Under the pieces are notes generated by a model, which saw only the letters and a program-made list of their open reading frames with translations, made no database searches and was not told where the DNA came from. Source: Haliclystus octoradiatus (taxonomy: Eukaryota; Cnidaria; Staurozoa; Stauromedusae; Haliclystidae). Taken from it: a stretch of DNA of 64,000 nt. The stretch is from contig OU744449.1 in NCBI GenBank assembly GCA_916610825.1, forward strand, positions 21,651,793 to 21,715,792, given 5' to 3'. How positions within the stretch are numbered: position 1 is the first letter of the stretch; every line of letters starts with the position of its first letter. A program made the translations under genes and the position numbers. This document shows positions 23,212 to 61,967 of the stretch, one piece after another.

Positions 23212-23447
23212 CCAGACTGCAGAGTTTGTAATTTGCGCGGCTAATTTATTTTTCAAATCATATTTTTGTGCGGCTGGAAGCACTGTTTTCGTTACTTTTC
23301 TCTGTTCTGCGACTGAATTTGGTTGAAAACGTATAGAAAATTATAAAATCGAGACACAATGTGCGGTCAGAAAGGGGCCAGATCAATATTGAAATTCTTG
23401 TTCTGCGGCTAAGATCTTAGCCGCAAACAGCAAACTCTGCAGTCTGG
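23212..23447. mobile_element. 236-bp MITE with exact 8-bp target duplication
   Basis: Ends are CCAGACTGCAGAGTTTG and CAAACTCTGCAGTCTGG. The flanks are identical 8-mers, gggcagct, at 23204-23211 and 23448-23455. Inner arms contain gcggcta/tagccgc. It sits in a locally GC-richer block (23035-23460) that may itself be an older repeat. Confidence 0.88.
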
Positions 23448-24563
23448 GGGCAGCTTTGCTCTGCCGTACTCTACAAATGGTTAAGTGATACAAAGTTACA
23501 AACTATCTTAACAGATTAATTACGAATTTCAGACAACTTACAGCAACTAAGGAAGCCATTCCTTTAAGGAAATCAAAAATCACCTACGATAAACAAAGAG
23601 TCTAAGAGACAGCACAGAACAATGATAGCCTAATATATATTGTTAAATTGATAGTTAGTCCACTCCAGCAAACTCCCAGCCAACACAAACACACTAATTA
23701 ATCCAATCAGTGTTTTGGCATCCAAGAAACCATGTACCATGCCACTTGGTAATTAATATTTTTATGTCTATTCGATATTATCAAATTGCAAAATTAGTGC
23801 AAAATGTGCAGCCATTACATAGCCTCGTTTTTCGCTGCTAATATCAATTTCCCGTGATGCTTTTGACGCAATATTATTTTCTAAAAATCACATTTCGCTT
23901 TGCGACAGCAGTGAAAATTTCCGAATTTGGAATTATCGATTGGTTTTTCGTTACAAATGTCCACGTATCAGTCTTCCTGGCTCATTTAGAATTTCTACGT
24001 GAGTTTCACTGCCAATTTATTTTCATTTTGTTATTTTTCTGTTTCCTTTTAACAATTTCACACCAGTTTTTCTGCTGATGCGATTATTGCCACGGTTCAA
24101 TATTTTATAAAAATGCGATGGCGATTGTTGTAGGCCTGTTGAGTGTTTGTTTGTCTGTTTACTATTTATTTCACTTTTCATAGTTACGATTTCATTGGTC
24201 ATTATACACAGATTCCTTGACCCTAAATTTCTCGATTCTGGTCGATTAAATAGTCAGTTAACACGCAAAGATGATCAAGATGACAAGTTGTTTAGGCCTA
24301 AGCCCTAAGCCTACTTTTTTAATGTAACAAAATTGTCCAAGCCAAATTCCACAGCTTTATTAATAATAACTAAAGCCTATCTAGGCTATCGGTAGCTAGT
24401 ACGTAATATAGTTCTTAATTTGTCACTAGACACTATTATTGAATTATCGATCATATCTAATGTTATCAATATTAAAAAACCTCTGCCTCCCTCTGAGGGA
24501 TTATTTCTCCAAAGTATATCGCACCAAAGGAAATGACATTCAATATTGTTTTCTAGGTTAACA

Positions 24564-50220
<25,657 letters not shown>

Positions 50221-52305
50221 CACTTGGTATCATCACAGAACATAGTGCGCCGTCATTCTCTTTCTTGTTTAGCGTCACACAACTCATCCAACTCATCAAG
50301 ATCAAATCATTTTAGATCATCCAGATGAGCCAAATCAATTGTAGAAGAAGATTATCCTATCTGGTTTGTTTTGAACCAAGTAAAGCAAGGCATTGCAACC
50401 GCCAGCCCATTCCCAAATATCAAATAAATATAATACCAAGTTTTTATCACTCATATTCATACGCTTTGTTCCTTTAGACAGGAGTGCAGAAAGAATAATA
50501 CCCATGGATGCATGCAGCATACAACAAAAAGATTGTGAAAATGGTATTATATAATTATAAAGAATTGTAACTGATGAGAATTTATTAATGATATCTATTA
50601 ATCATTATTATAATTAATATTATTCAATATTTGTTACATTAAAGCTTTCTTAAAATATTTTGTAAATTTTTGTACAGTGTACAGAGTAGTTTTGGAAGTT
50701 CAAAATAATTCTATCTGATATTATTTCTTTTCTTATCTGTGAATTCGTTTGATGTTAAAATGATTTTCAGAGAAGGGAAAGAGATAATCTGACTCGTTTA
50801 TGTTGTTCTTGTTGATCTGTGTGACTAATTATTAGCTCAACTTCAAATCCAGATCATGTGTAGACTCTTTCTTCTCTGTTTAAGAATGGTGATGCTAGCC
50901 AACCCATTAGAGGATTAGCCGTTAGCCGATCGTTACTTTTGTAATCGTTACTAACATCCCTGGGATTAGGTTAAAGTTACCACATATTACCAAATAGTTG
51001 TTGATCTGATCCTTATTTAATTCTTATCTTGATCCGATATCCGAAAGCAAATCGGCATTACTGTATGTGTCCGAATAACTTTAACTTCTACCTTGATTAG
51101 ATATGATATCATCATCGCTTCATCATCACCTAAGCAAATAAATACAATGCTTTACATTTTACATGAAGCTCTGAAAACATTATAAGCAAGTAGTAATTTC
51201 AAAATGTACGTCCATGTTCGGAAGCAGATTTCACTCAGATGAAGTACTGCTGCAATTGTGTTGCTGTTAAATCCGTTCAAAGCTAATTCGATCAGTGGGA
51301 TTCAATCTCAATCCGCTGATTGTTTGAGTGTTTCTTGAAAATTAATAAAAATAATATCGAAAATTCGAAATCATGATATGACAAGCATTTATATAATACA
51401 GAGCCAGAAACGCAATGATGTTAGCCAACGATCCGTGTGATTGATGTTGATTATTTAATGAAAACATGATCAAAATGATCAAATTAATTATTAAACGGAG
51501 TGGATAAATCTACGGCAGGAAGTTCTTTGTTCCTTTGTTTTAAAAGTTCATCACAAAAACGGATATTTTCAAGTCAGACTCGAGATAATAATAATACTAA
51601 GTTGTAATAATATAGTCATATCAAAACCGTTTTGATATTTGTTTTTATATAAAATATACTAATAATTAGAATCAGTGTGTGTATCAATGTGTGTATTTAA
51701 ATCTATGTTCAAAGCATTCTCTTCAAAAAAGATTGTATATAAGCCGCTTTATTCACTCATTCCTTCAAGTGTTTGTGGACGAGTGGTATAAGGTCACTAA
51801 TGATTTCTATTCACAGCACGGCATTGAACGGGAAACTTTTTTTTTCCTTTGCTCTCAAAATCAAACTTCACTGCCATGACAATATAACCAAACTAAATTG
51901 AAGATGTAGCACAGTAGGATTTATTATATTAAATGAAAAATTTCAGAACGATTCGACTGTTTTGGTTTGTTTCTAGTAAATAATTCTGCTAGATTGCCAG
52001 GCCGCCGAATGAACGGAGAACGGGCAAACCAAAATTAAAAGAGAAAGTCTGACGCCATGACACATCTCATTGATACGCATGCGTAGAACTGTGCTATTGT
52101 TGAAAGTGTCAACAAAAGTACAAAATCGCTTTCACGTGAAATTCAGCCTGTGTGACTAATTTGAACGGAGTTATTGAAAGCGGCTGGCTAACCGGTAGAA
52201 GTTAATGCCGCTTGTGAGCCGTTCAGAAGAAAGTTCTGATACAAGGCAATTTCATATTATTTATGAAATAACAGAAGTTTAATGCTGATTATGATATGAT
52301 AGCTA
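50221..52305. other. LENG8 3' region and intergenic spacer
   Basis: Candidate poly(A) signals AATAAA at 50423 and ATTAAA at 50638 follow the LENG8 stop. The rest shows no exon; short frames lack motifs. A GC-richer block with ccgccgaatgaacgg and several gcatgcgta words at about 51990-52210 directly precedes the EF-hand exon and may be its promoter region. Confidence 0.5.
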
Positions 52306-52440
52306 ATGGATCCACAATTGGATGTTTGGGAGCAATTAAGATCTGTTTTTGATTCATGCAATCATGATGGAGATGGTTGTGTTAAAATTGAAGATTTAAT
52401 CTCTCTTGGGCATAATCATGAAGATGATGGAAGCTCAGAG
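52306..52440 (+). CDS. EF-hand protein, Rab11-FIP3/4-like, first coding exon
   Basis: ATG at 52306 opens 45 codons ending at a strong donor (cagag|gtatgt) in phase 0. The protein begins MDPQLDVWEQLRSVFDSCNH and continues DGDGCVKIEDLISLG, one EF-hand with Asp/Asn at loop positions 1, 3 and 5. The layout, a very short N-terminus leading straight into L-R-x-V-F-x-x-C and an EF loop, resembles the start of Rab11 family-interacting proteins 3/4, which bridge Rab11/Arf endosomes and dynein; ninein-type centrosomal proteins are an alternative. The next exons are not found: the intron enters an (ATA)n tract and an assembly gap, and the following genes are on the other strand. Confidence 0.62.
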
Positions 52441-52785
52441 GTATGTTACAACAATTATAGTTTCATTTGTGAACGTATGTCTTCGATTGGTTTCTTTGTT
52501 AGTGTAGCTTTTCTCCGAGGAGTTTATCTTGGCAGGAACTCTTCCGTGTGTTTTGCAATCACTTTTATTGGCACCTTTTGACTCAATGAGGACATGTTCT
52601 GCCAAATTTACCTGGCTTTTGAAACCTTTCCAAAGTATTGTTTTAACTTTCTTATGTTGTGTTCGTATCTTCTTTCAAAAAAATCTCAACACGCATTTTT
52701 ATCTTATCTATTTGTCCTGCCATGACCCTATAACTTTTAATTAATAAGCTGTAAGCCTATAAAAAGCTTATTATTGTTGCCAATA

Positions 52786-52985
52786 NNNNNNNNNNNNNNN
52801 NNNNNNNNNNNNNNNNNNNNNNNNNNNNNNNNNNNNNNNNNNNNNNNNNNNNNNNNNNNNNNNNNNNNNNNNNNNNNNNNNNNNNNNNNNNNNNNNNNNN
52901 NNNNNNNNNNNNNNNNNNNNNNNNNNNNNNNNNNNNNNNNNNNNNNNNNNNNNNNNNNNNNNNNNNNNNNNNNNNNNNNNNNNNN
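52786..52985. other. Assembly gap, 200 N
   Basis: Exactly 200 undetermined bases, a conventional gap size rather than a measured length, at the edge of a long microsatellite that probably stopped the assembly. Confidence 0.99.
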
Positions 52986-53252
<267 letters not shown>

Positions 53253-53259
53253 TGTTGTC

Positions 53260-56200
53260 GATGATGAAATGGAAGTTTGTCACATATGTCTATTGATTTC
53301 TATATTTATTATTAATGTCTTTTCATTGCAGCAAAATTGCCGGCTATCGCTATCAGTAGACATGTGAGATTATGTTGGATAAATAAGAATTTACCCAGTG
53401 TGGGTTTGTTTACAAATGTGATATCGTTCCTATCCGAATAGTTTATAAATGGTTTTCAAAAACATTGATTATATAATTTCCATTCTGACGCATGACCATA
53501 CACAAAACAAAAGATCAGTCTGCACTGTTGCTCAGAGACAATAGAAAGTCATTCAAGTGCGAAACCAGAGCCATCGATATACAAGAGTTGGGACACACTC
53601 TCATGTTGCCGCTGAGCATCTTATTGGCCAACGCGATTATCACGTGACACATGGGCGCCATTTATGTTCGTGATTTCTGAAAGACTTCAACTTAGCGCGA
53701 AGAAATTGCATGTGTTTTGAATTCGAAGGATGTAAATATTGCAAATTATATTGTAATATGGTAGTTATTCTGCCACGAATGGGTATGATATTATAAATTT
53801 TCATGTTCTGATGATAGATAGATTATATATTTCGAGCATTTCAATTTCAAAGATTACAAACCATTTGATAGAATAATAATGAAACTCAGAGTTAGAACAC
53901 AACACATATACATTTAATCAATAAGTATGCTCTTCCAAATTGTGTTGCAAATTTGTAAAAATTTGAACTATAAATTAAATATTTACGGTTAAATACAAAG
54001 CTGGATTAAGGCTTTTGATATGACACACAAAGTCACACGATAAAAACTGAATCATTAGATCGATTTGTGAGATGATTCATTATTATGATTTATCGTTTTA
54101 CGATTTCAATATTGATACACTATACAGTATTTTACATATTACATATTACATATTATTAACAAAATAATGATCAGATAATGTCCATCAATAACAAAATCAT
54201 ATCAATATGCTTGTAGCGACATATCACATATAACATTGGCAAATAAGCGATTGGTTTCCGAAAACAAAAATTAAAAATCTGAGGTTTCTCAAATTCATTC
54301 TGCATTGATTGGCGATTACAATCTCCTGCAATAAATACATAAAAAAGGTTTATTATAATTCCATCTGCATTATTTACGATCATTTTTTCAGATAAACATA
54401 CCAGCAGCAAAGCCCACTACATAAATCTAAACATCTACAATTGTGTCCATAACAATCAAACCAAAATATCAGTCAGTTATTATCAGTTATAAAAAAGTTA
54501 TTGGAGCTAATACATGAATCCTTTATCCATTTTGGCTTTGGTGCATCTGTCAATGCCCTCAATAGTTATAAAATTCAAATCAATTGCTAGAAAGAATGAA
54601 TATTATGAATGTGTTATAGAGTCTTCAAGACGGCGACGCAATCTCATTCACTACCCTTTCACAACTGTCTATAACCATCCTTACTTTCGGGATACTCCAG
54701 CGGATTACTCAACAACTTATACACCGTTACACTATCTGCTTTGGCCAAGAAAATAATCAGAAAACATTTCAATTACAAATCAGAAATCATACAGCTTCTT
54801 ATCAATCATCAAGCGCAATGCGAGAAAAAGCAATATTAAAAATTGCAAGGAGGGACTATATTCAAATAATTCAGATAAAATAGGTGTAATACTAACTAAC
54901 CTTGTACTTCTGAAACGCTTGTAAAGAAATGTAATTCTACCATTATTTAAAATAACTTCAAGGCTTCAACTGCCTATTTAATGCTGATTTCTTCGCTACT
55001 CCAATTCCAAGGCCAGGCATTCTTTCACAGTGCAAACACGAATCCATCAAGGATGATATTAACAAGCGAATATCAGCGTCAAAGTAGATCAATCGGAATG
55101 AAATGTGTTCTGTGAATTCCATTTCACACTGAGATACACTTTTACTTTGTCAAATTATTAACATACAATCTCAAGCTTAACATACAATTCCAAGTGCTAG
55201 CAAAACATGAACATGCTTGTCAAGAAGCAAGGAAAATGTGTTGCGAAAAAAAGATATCGTTTGTCACAAACGAAAATGTTGCCCATGAATAAGAAATATT
55301 ATCAGATTGAGGCTAAAAAGAACAATAGTGTCCCAACTCTTCTATATCGATGGCTCTGTGCGAAACTGCTTAGTTATCGCTTCAGTCTGGGAAAGCATTG
55401 TTGTTGAAAATGGAAACAGTTTTCATTGGTTTTTATCAACTTCAATGTATTTATTTAAGAAATGAAGCCGGCCATGTACGCCTCTGGTTAATAACGAATC
55501 CATTAATATGTGTTTCGCGTCAATTGCATCAAAATGGCATCGTGAATCCCCGCCTTACATACGGACATACAAATGGAAGTAATAGCGTAAATTTAAAAGT
55601 AGATTGAAAAAGGGAGAATGAAAGTTAATTGACGTCATACTATAAAATTACTATCACGACGAATGAGCAGGATAAGATCGTTACAACTATCGAGCATTCG
55701 TTCGTAAGAATGAAATGTTAGAAATTATAACATATCAAAGATCTGCTACGATTTATTCCAGCAATTTGATTGGTTAACGCCAATAACGTTATTTCCCCAT
55801 AGCCGAGCTAGACCCCGTCGATTACAAGAAATTTATGAAAATACCAAACAACCGATAATTATATTTAAATATGGCATTATGAACTAGCAAGTAATAAAAA
55901 TTAAAAAGCAAATACAGTGAATATTTGTAGAGTCATATACAATTTCATTGAGTTACTGTTTCATGCAGTTTCTCAGTTGTTCAAAATAAATCAAATGGCT
56001 TGCAGGAAAATATCTTAGCCAGTAAACAACCATGTTTAAGGTGTATAGAAATATTTTGCACAAATTAACAATTCAAAAACAATTTGCACAACTTTTATTT
56101 TTTATAGTCAAGAAGTAAGATTCAATAACTAAATTTAATGTTCAACTGTCAATGTTATTAAACGCCTCGTTGGTATCACTTTACTGAGAATGAATTTTGT

Positions 56201-56990
56201 GAAGGTGTGAACTATACATTTATATCAAGTTTATACCCCATGATGAGCAAATTTTTTTGGGCTTAAGATAGGAGTAATTCTCCTAGAACAAGTCATTACA
56301 GCTGTATGTTTAGTGTTTAGCAATTATACTATACTCATGTTTGTGTTATAGCGTAATATGGTTGTGAATACTGAGCTGCGTATTTAACTAAGTCCAATCC
56401 CTCAAAGTAAAAAAATTTAAGTAAAAGTCTCAATAAATATTTTTGTAGTCAAGAAGTATGCTTTTTCAAATGTTGCTAAATAATAATCAACAATATAAAA
56501 AGTTTAAACTAGAAATTTCAGATCAACGCTATGAATTATATTTCTTACCTTCTGGGGACAAAGCAGGATTATTATGCTTTTGGTTGAACACAGAGTCACA
56601 CGATAAAAATGAAAATTTGATTTTTTATTCGATTTTGTGAAGTAATCCAACAGGTTCATTTTACTTTTTAAAATTCCGATAGTAATAAACTATAGACTCT
56701 ATTCTACAAATTGTGACTGAGAAAACAAAAATCAGATAATGTCAATCAATAAAAATAAATAATATATCATGCTTGTAGCATACTATCATCATATATATAT
56801 ATGACAGCTCTGTGAATGGTTTCGGAATCAAAAATTGAAATTTTCTTAATTTAATTGGTTGCAGGCTCCTTATAAGGTACAATAGATAAATATAATAAAT
56901 ACAAACTGCTATTTCGTCTGCATGATTTCAGAAAGACATACAACCAGCTGTACCTACTAATGAAGTTAATAGATAAATCTATACATCATA
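53260..56990. other. Spacer with a diverged local duplication, no supported gene
   Basis: 53930-54430 and 56480-56960 are diverged copies (agtcacacgataaaaa, atcagataatgtcaatcaat, atgcttgtagc, gattgcaggctcc-type words). gagccatcgatatacaagag at about 53568 recurs inverted near 55330. On the minus strand at 54325-54280 a good acceptor (tattgcag) precedes GDCNRQSMQNEFEKPQ, but no family is recognised and the duplicate lacks the frame. Confidence 0.45.
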
Positions 56991-56999
56991 ATAATATTA

Positions 57000-57240
57000 A
57001 TGAGAAGGTCAAGAACGCAATTGATTTCAAATTTTAAAGCCGCTAAAATTTAGCAATGTAATAACAATAACCCAACAATCAGATAATAGAACCATTGTAA
57101 TAAAATAACAATAGAAACTGTAATCAGATTCCTGTTCTAGCTATGTGTTAATGTGTATGTTTGTAATTGTAGTTAGTATGTGTTGTCTGATGATCGTTTA
57201 ATAACGTGAAACTTGAAGTTACAACCAAAGAATGTGTCTT
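57000..57240. repeat. Penelope-like terminal relic with hammerhead
   Basis: atgagaaggtcaaga at 57000-57014 faces tcttgaccttctcat at 57223-57237, an inverted arrangement like the arms of Penelope element 2. A hammerhead motif lies inside the right edge. Confidence 0.65.
57182..57225 (+). ncRNA. Hammerhead ribozyme motif (type I), Penelope relic
   Basis: Stem I GTTGT (57182-57186) pairs with ACAAC (57221-57225). Between them lie CTGATGA, stem II cgtt-taat-aacg bounded by T and T, GAAA (57208-57211), minimal stem III c-ttgaa-g and the cleavage triplet GTT. Stem I and loop II differ from the copy at 30147, but the core is unchanged. Confidence 0.82.
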
Positions 57241-57276
57241 TCTTGACCTTCTCATAGGGTCATTGGGCTCAATGCA

Positions 57277-57375
57277 AAATATAGCAGAGCTTAAATAATA
57301 ATAGTCAGAGAATCAGACAGTCATGTTTGCTACTAAGTAGCAAACATGACTGCCCGATTCTCTGACTATTGTTAA
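57277..57375. repeat. Near-perfect palindrome of Penelope terminal sequence
   Basis: aatagtcagagaatcagaca followed by gtcatgtttgctact meets its own inverse agtagcaaacatgactg and gattctctgactatt with essentially no spacer. The left flank and arm match 16977-17040. Confidence 0.8.
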
Positions 57376-58009
57376 TATTATTACTATATATATTTATTTA
57401 TTTAATACCCAGCGAGATTTCCCATTGTTCTGTTGTTGCTGTAATTTTCGTCTGTTTTTTATTTTAACCAATCAGCAATCAATATCAGTTTCACGCGAAG
57501 AAAACGATATAACCAATTTTATTGCTTGTATCGTGTTTCTTCACGTGTGAGGATAATGATGTAACCAATCAACATCCACTTCATTTGTGGGAAAAAATGT
57601 AAACATTGCCCGGGAAAATAATTGCAGGGAACATAATTTTTTCAACTTAGCAGTGTTAACATCAACCAGCAGAAAAGAATGTCAAATATCCTGAGGTTTC
57701 CGTCTGCTGAACACGTAAATGAGTGATTGATTGCTTGGGCAAGTAAAAAATCAGGAAATGTAATCAAAAATCAAAGTGCGTACATATTGTCAATCAAAGA
57801 CAGTACGGGAAAACGCAACATGAAAATAGTAGGAAACGTTTTTACATAATTTGCATAATAATGACAAATTTGCATTAAAGGCATTATTTAGCGACATAAA
57901 TCCGTACTCGTCCAGTTTATGTGATGCAGAATAATATTTTTAAAAAACCCATATCCTCGTCACAGTAAATATATCAGGGTAAAATGTGTTCTGTGGATTT
58001 TATTTCATT

Positions 58010-58850
58010 TCATTTTAAAACCAATTTGATTGCATTTTTCTTTCTTTCCTTTTCTTTTCTTTTCTTTTCCTTTTTTCCTTCAGTTCATTTTTCTATTTTT
58101 TTCATATTGTAATTTCTAAATTTTTTTCTGCTGTTTTCGAAAACATCTTTATATATATTATCAATTCAAAAATTTGAAATTATGTGGCTCTGAAATTATT
58201 GGCGATGTGACAAATATTTGACTCTTTATGATTAACTCCAAACCTAGCAAGCCATCGAATGAAGAAGACATGCAAAATGTACATTTTGAGAATGCTTTAA
58301 AGCTGTAAATAATCAATGTGTTCTGTGAATTTTATTTTATTTCGTATTAAAACCTATCCTATATACATGTGTACTGTATTAACATAGATTTATTGTTGAA
58401 CTTTTTAGTGAAATGTTGAGGGTATATTTTAATGCAATGTTTATCATTTTTTTCCTTAATTTTCCTCTTTTCTATTTTTTTTCTTTTTTCTTTTCTCCTT
58501 TTTTTCTATTTTTTTTCTTTTTTTTTCTTTTATTCTTTTTTTTCTATATTTTTCTTTTATTCTTTTTTCTCCTTTTTTTCCTTCTTTTTTCTTTTATCCT
58601 TTTTTCCTTTTTACCTTCTATCCTTTTCCTATTTTTCTTAAATTTCTATATTATTTATTCTATAATATTCATATATGCTTACAAATTTATAATTGATATA
58701 ATGTGGATAGATACAATTATTGATAATGTGACAAATATTTTACTCTTTATGATTAACTCCAAACATAGCTAACCATCAATCGAGTTTGAAGTGCAATATA
58801 GACATTTTGTGCATGCTTTAAAGGTGAAAATAGTCAATTTATGTGCATAT
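58010..58850. repeat. Tandem duplication (~520-bp unit) with polypyrimidine tracts
   Basis: The sequence aatgtgttctgtgRattttattt ... gtgacaaatattt-actctttatgattaactccaaac occurs at 57980-58310 and 58315-58830. The second unit has an expanded, almost pure T/C tract (58441-58640). Frames rich in Phe and Leu across it are compositional artefacts. Confidence 0.8.
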
Positions 58851-58882
58851 ATTTGACTGTTTGAAGTTTTACTTGCAAAGTT

Positions 58883-59959
58883 TTAACAATTCTGTTTAAT
58901 TTTGATTTCAGTTCTGGATAATGACCGTTCAAATCCTGTGATTGATAACCAATTGACACCTTTTCCGTACATTGTTGAATTGTAAATACCGTTTAGATTT
59001 GCACTGTGACATCTTTTATACCACCAAGCACCAGAGTACATAACAGCACAATTCACCTGTTCATATATATCATTATCTCTGTCTTTTGTTGTAAACATTT
59101 GTCCATTCGCTAGATTCATCGCATCGCCAGCATTCCCTTAAATTGAAATGAGTAAATTATATATAATGAAATATAATTAAATGTTTTCTAATGTGATTAA
59201 AACGTTCCTGTAAGCACAGATAGCATTAGAATTACACGAGCCCATAGGGCCAGTATTTATCAGGTTTCGAGTGTCTCCCAGCATCACAAGTGTTGGTATC
59301 AGATAACCGAAACACGCGGCTTCTCGTTGAAGTAACCTTCTTGTGTCAGTAACCTTCTTGTGAAATGATATATCTTTACTATTTTTTAACGAATTACCCT
59401 AAAACATGTTACGTATTAGATCAATATAAATCTCCTATAAACCTTCACGTCTTCGTCGTATCTCGACTTTCTTCGAATCATAGATCTAGAGGTCTACTTT
59501 TGAACCACTTTAGATTCAGTTGAACGAACGTTGAAAATTTTCTCGTTTCTCGTTTCTTCTGTTTTGAAAATTTGTTTGCAGCCTTTTATTGTAGTAAAAT
59601 AAAATTTTACTGAGGTTAAACACTATCTTTGAATCCCACTGCAATCTTTCCTATTAAATGGCACAAAGTTAATGAGGGTTTATTCTTATTGAAAGGCTTG
59701 TTTGATCTGCGACTGCATGTATGCCTATGATATGTATTGTATACCCCAATTGTATTGTTGTTGCTATTGTATTTGTTGACGTGGTAAATTTATGTGCTGC
59801 TCATATTTTACGCTGTTCATTGTTTTTTATTGTGATGTTAAGGACTCGAGATAAAGGATTCAACCTGTTTTGTACTGATTTTGATTTTGTCTCGAAATTA
59901 CCACCATGACAAAATAAAGTGGCTCAAAGATGCAGAATGCTTTTAATTATAGTATTATG

Positions 59960-59995
<36 letters not shown>

Positions 59996-60478
59996 CCAAC
60001 GATGCGAACATAATTAACTATCTATTTACAATTACTTAGAACTATTGGGTATTTTATCTCTAGCGTGATGATCAAGTTGTTTTGTCTTGCATGATCAAAA
60101 CACGGGAGTTAGCCAATCAAATCACTACATAGAAGAGTATTCGAAGAAGTATCGAGTTTATACACTGTTATTCTTAACCTTAATTAGCTCTATCAAAGAC
60201 TTCAATACCTTGTGTTCCATTGAACTTCAACATGTAGTTTTCGGACTCATCTGGAATTGAAGCCTCGTAATATTCCATGTAGTAATGATTTTTTCCATCC
60301 CATAAATCAAATCTCAATGTCGCATTAACATCTTTTGTTTGTAAATGAGCTTTATCTAATCCGAGCCAAAATTCATCACAAAGATCACCAAATCCTCGTT
60401 TGTAAGATAGCCAATCACGATAAAAATCAACACTTCCGTCAAATCGTCTTTGTAAGATGGTCCATCCTGTTACTTTGC
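58883..60478 (-). CDS. Fibrinogen-related-domain (ficolin/tenascin-type) protein, last two exons
   Basis: Join of 60478-60209 and 59128-58883 on the minus strand; acceptor ttttcag, donor acaag|gtattg, acceptor atttaag, all in phase, ending TAA. The first exon encodes TGWTILQRRFDGSVDFYRDW and GFGDLCDEFWLGLDK, the second GNAGDAMNLANGQMFTTKDR, then DND (calcium site), YSGAWWYKRCHSANLNGIY and a KGVNWLSITGFERSLSRTEI end. This is the C-terminal two-thirds of a fibrinogen globe, used by ficolins and similar lectins to bind acetylated sugars; the Ca-binding D-x-D-N-D and the paired Trp-Trp and Cys-His of the binding face are kept. A possible 25-base upstream exon (61313-61289, RCKDAVNG) would supply the expected Cys, but this is weak. 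The 5' part is absent or lies beyond the DIRS element. Confidence 0.9.
59962..59994. repeat. (TA)n microsatellite
   Basis: About 16 units inside the intron between the two fibrinogen-domain exons. Confidence 0.95.
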
Positions 60479-61967
60479 CTGAAAATCATAAATATAAACA
60501 ATAGGTAGGTATCACTTAAAAACGTTTCCATTAATTAGCGTTTGTATAGCAGGTTGGGATTGTAAGGAAAGTTGATGCATAAATGCGCAACAATTAAAAG
60601 CGATGTTGTTTATGGCTGAATAAATACGTATATAGATAATCAAAATTTGAAAAGAGTTCAATCAATCAACATTCATGACGTGGCTGCTAAAACTTTCAAA
60701 TCGATTCCGGTAAATCAAAAACATGATAACATGGTCAATATTGTTTCATTGAACAAGTACAACAACATGTGATGTGCCTTATCAACTTCACTTGTATCAG
60801 CATTTGATTTGAAATTTTATAGTAGGTAATTGTTTGATGACATCTCTCTATGAAATATCACATTCGCAATGTTTCAAGCAAATTGCAAAGCGCATGGGAT
60901 TGAAGAAAAAAATAAACGAAATTCGTTTAGATTGTAATTTTACATAATTTTAAAGACTTTTATTACTTTGAACGGAGGCGCTGTTACTTTATGTCTTTGT
61001 AATAAACATTGTTTTGATAGAAATGCGATTTGGAGCAACATAATTTATTATTTTATTAGAATCATGTTTCGATCACTACTATATTGATCAATCTCAAGAT
61101 AAGTTAATAAATTATTACAAGCAGTTATATTTATAATAATATTAAAATATTTGCATTAAAAATAGGATTAGGGTCCACAATTCATAGCTCGTCTCAGGCT
61201 CTGCGCCTTGCAAATTCAAGGATTTAAATAAACCCACACCCCGCACTTCACAGGAAGTATTCTGAATATATATACATAGTATACATACCATTAACAGCAT
61301 CTTTACAACGCCTCTGTTGACGTAAAAACAAATACCAAATCAAATTAATGATAGCAAATCTATAAATAATACAACATCGAGTAATATTATCTAAAAGTTT
61401 TCATTCATTCATTCGTTCGTTTTATTTGTAAAAAATAAGCCATAAGATGTACTTTTTGTACAGGCAAGCAAATGGAAATTGAAATCAATATAATTTAAAT
61501 TGGTGTGCGGCCTATTGAAAGTGCTTGCAGTACCTACTTAAGTAGATTTATTCAATCTTAAACTGAAATTTAAAAGTTAAACGAGACTTACCAAGTTGAA
61601 GTTTGACTGTAATTCTGCGAGGTACCAGGTCCTGAGCTAAGGAGTCAGCACAATGAGATGTGCACATATCTCTGTAATAATCAGTCTTCAAAGCACGAGT
61701 AACTTCCACCCTTTGGGCGGGAATAAATAATTAGATACAATAATAACCACTTATAAGGGTGGGTGACTCCTTAGCTCAGGACCTGGTACCTCGCAGAATT
61801 ACAGTCAAACTTCAACTTGGTAAGTCTCGTTTAACTTTTAAATTCTACTCGTTACCAGGTCTCCTTCGCTAAGGAGTCAGCACAATGAGATTTGAAAGCA
61901 TGGGAGATACGAGTTCAACAAATAATCGAACAAAGCCTCTTTATGTTAAACATAGCAATTAGACAAT

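Noticed and set aside
53328-53375. Acceptor followed by QNCRLSLSVDM and stop, resembling the human LENG8 C-terminus (DCRLSLAQ)
   Set aside because: The LENG8 gene is already complete at 50220 with its own matching last exon, and the EF-hand exon lies between; taken as coincidence.
58413-58772. Phe/Leu-rich 119-codon frame resembling membrane segments
   Set aside because: Produced by the polypyrimidine tract, not by coding selection.
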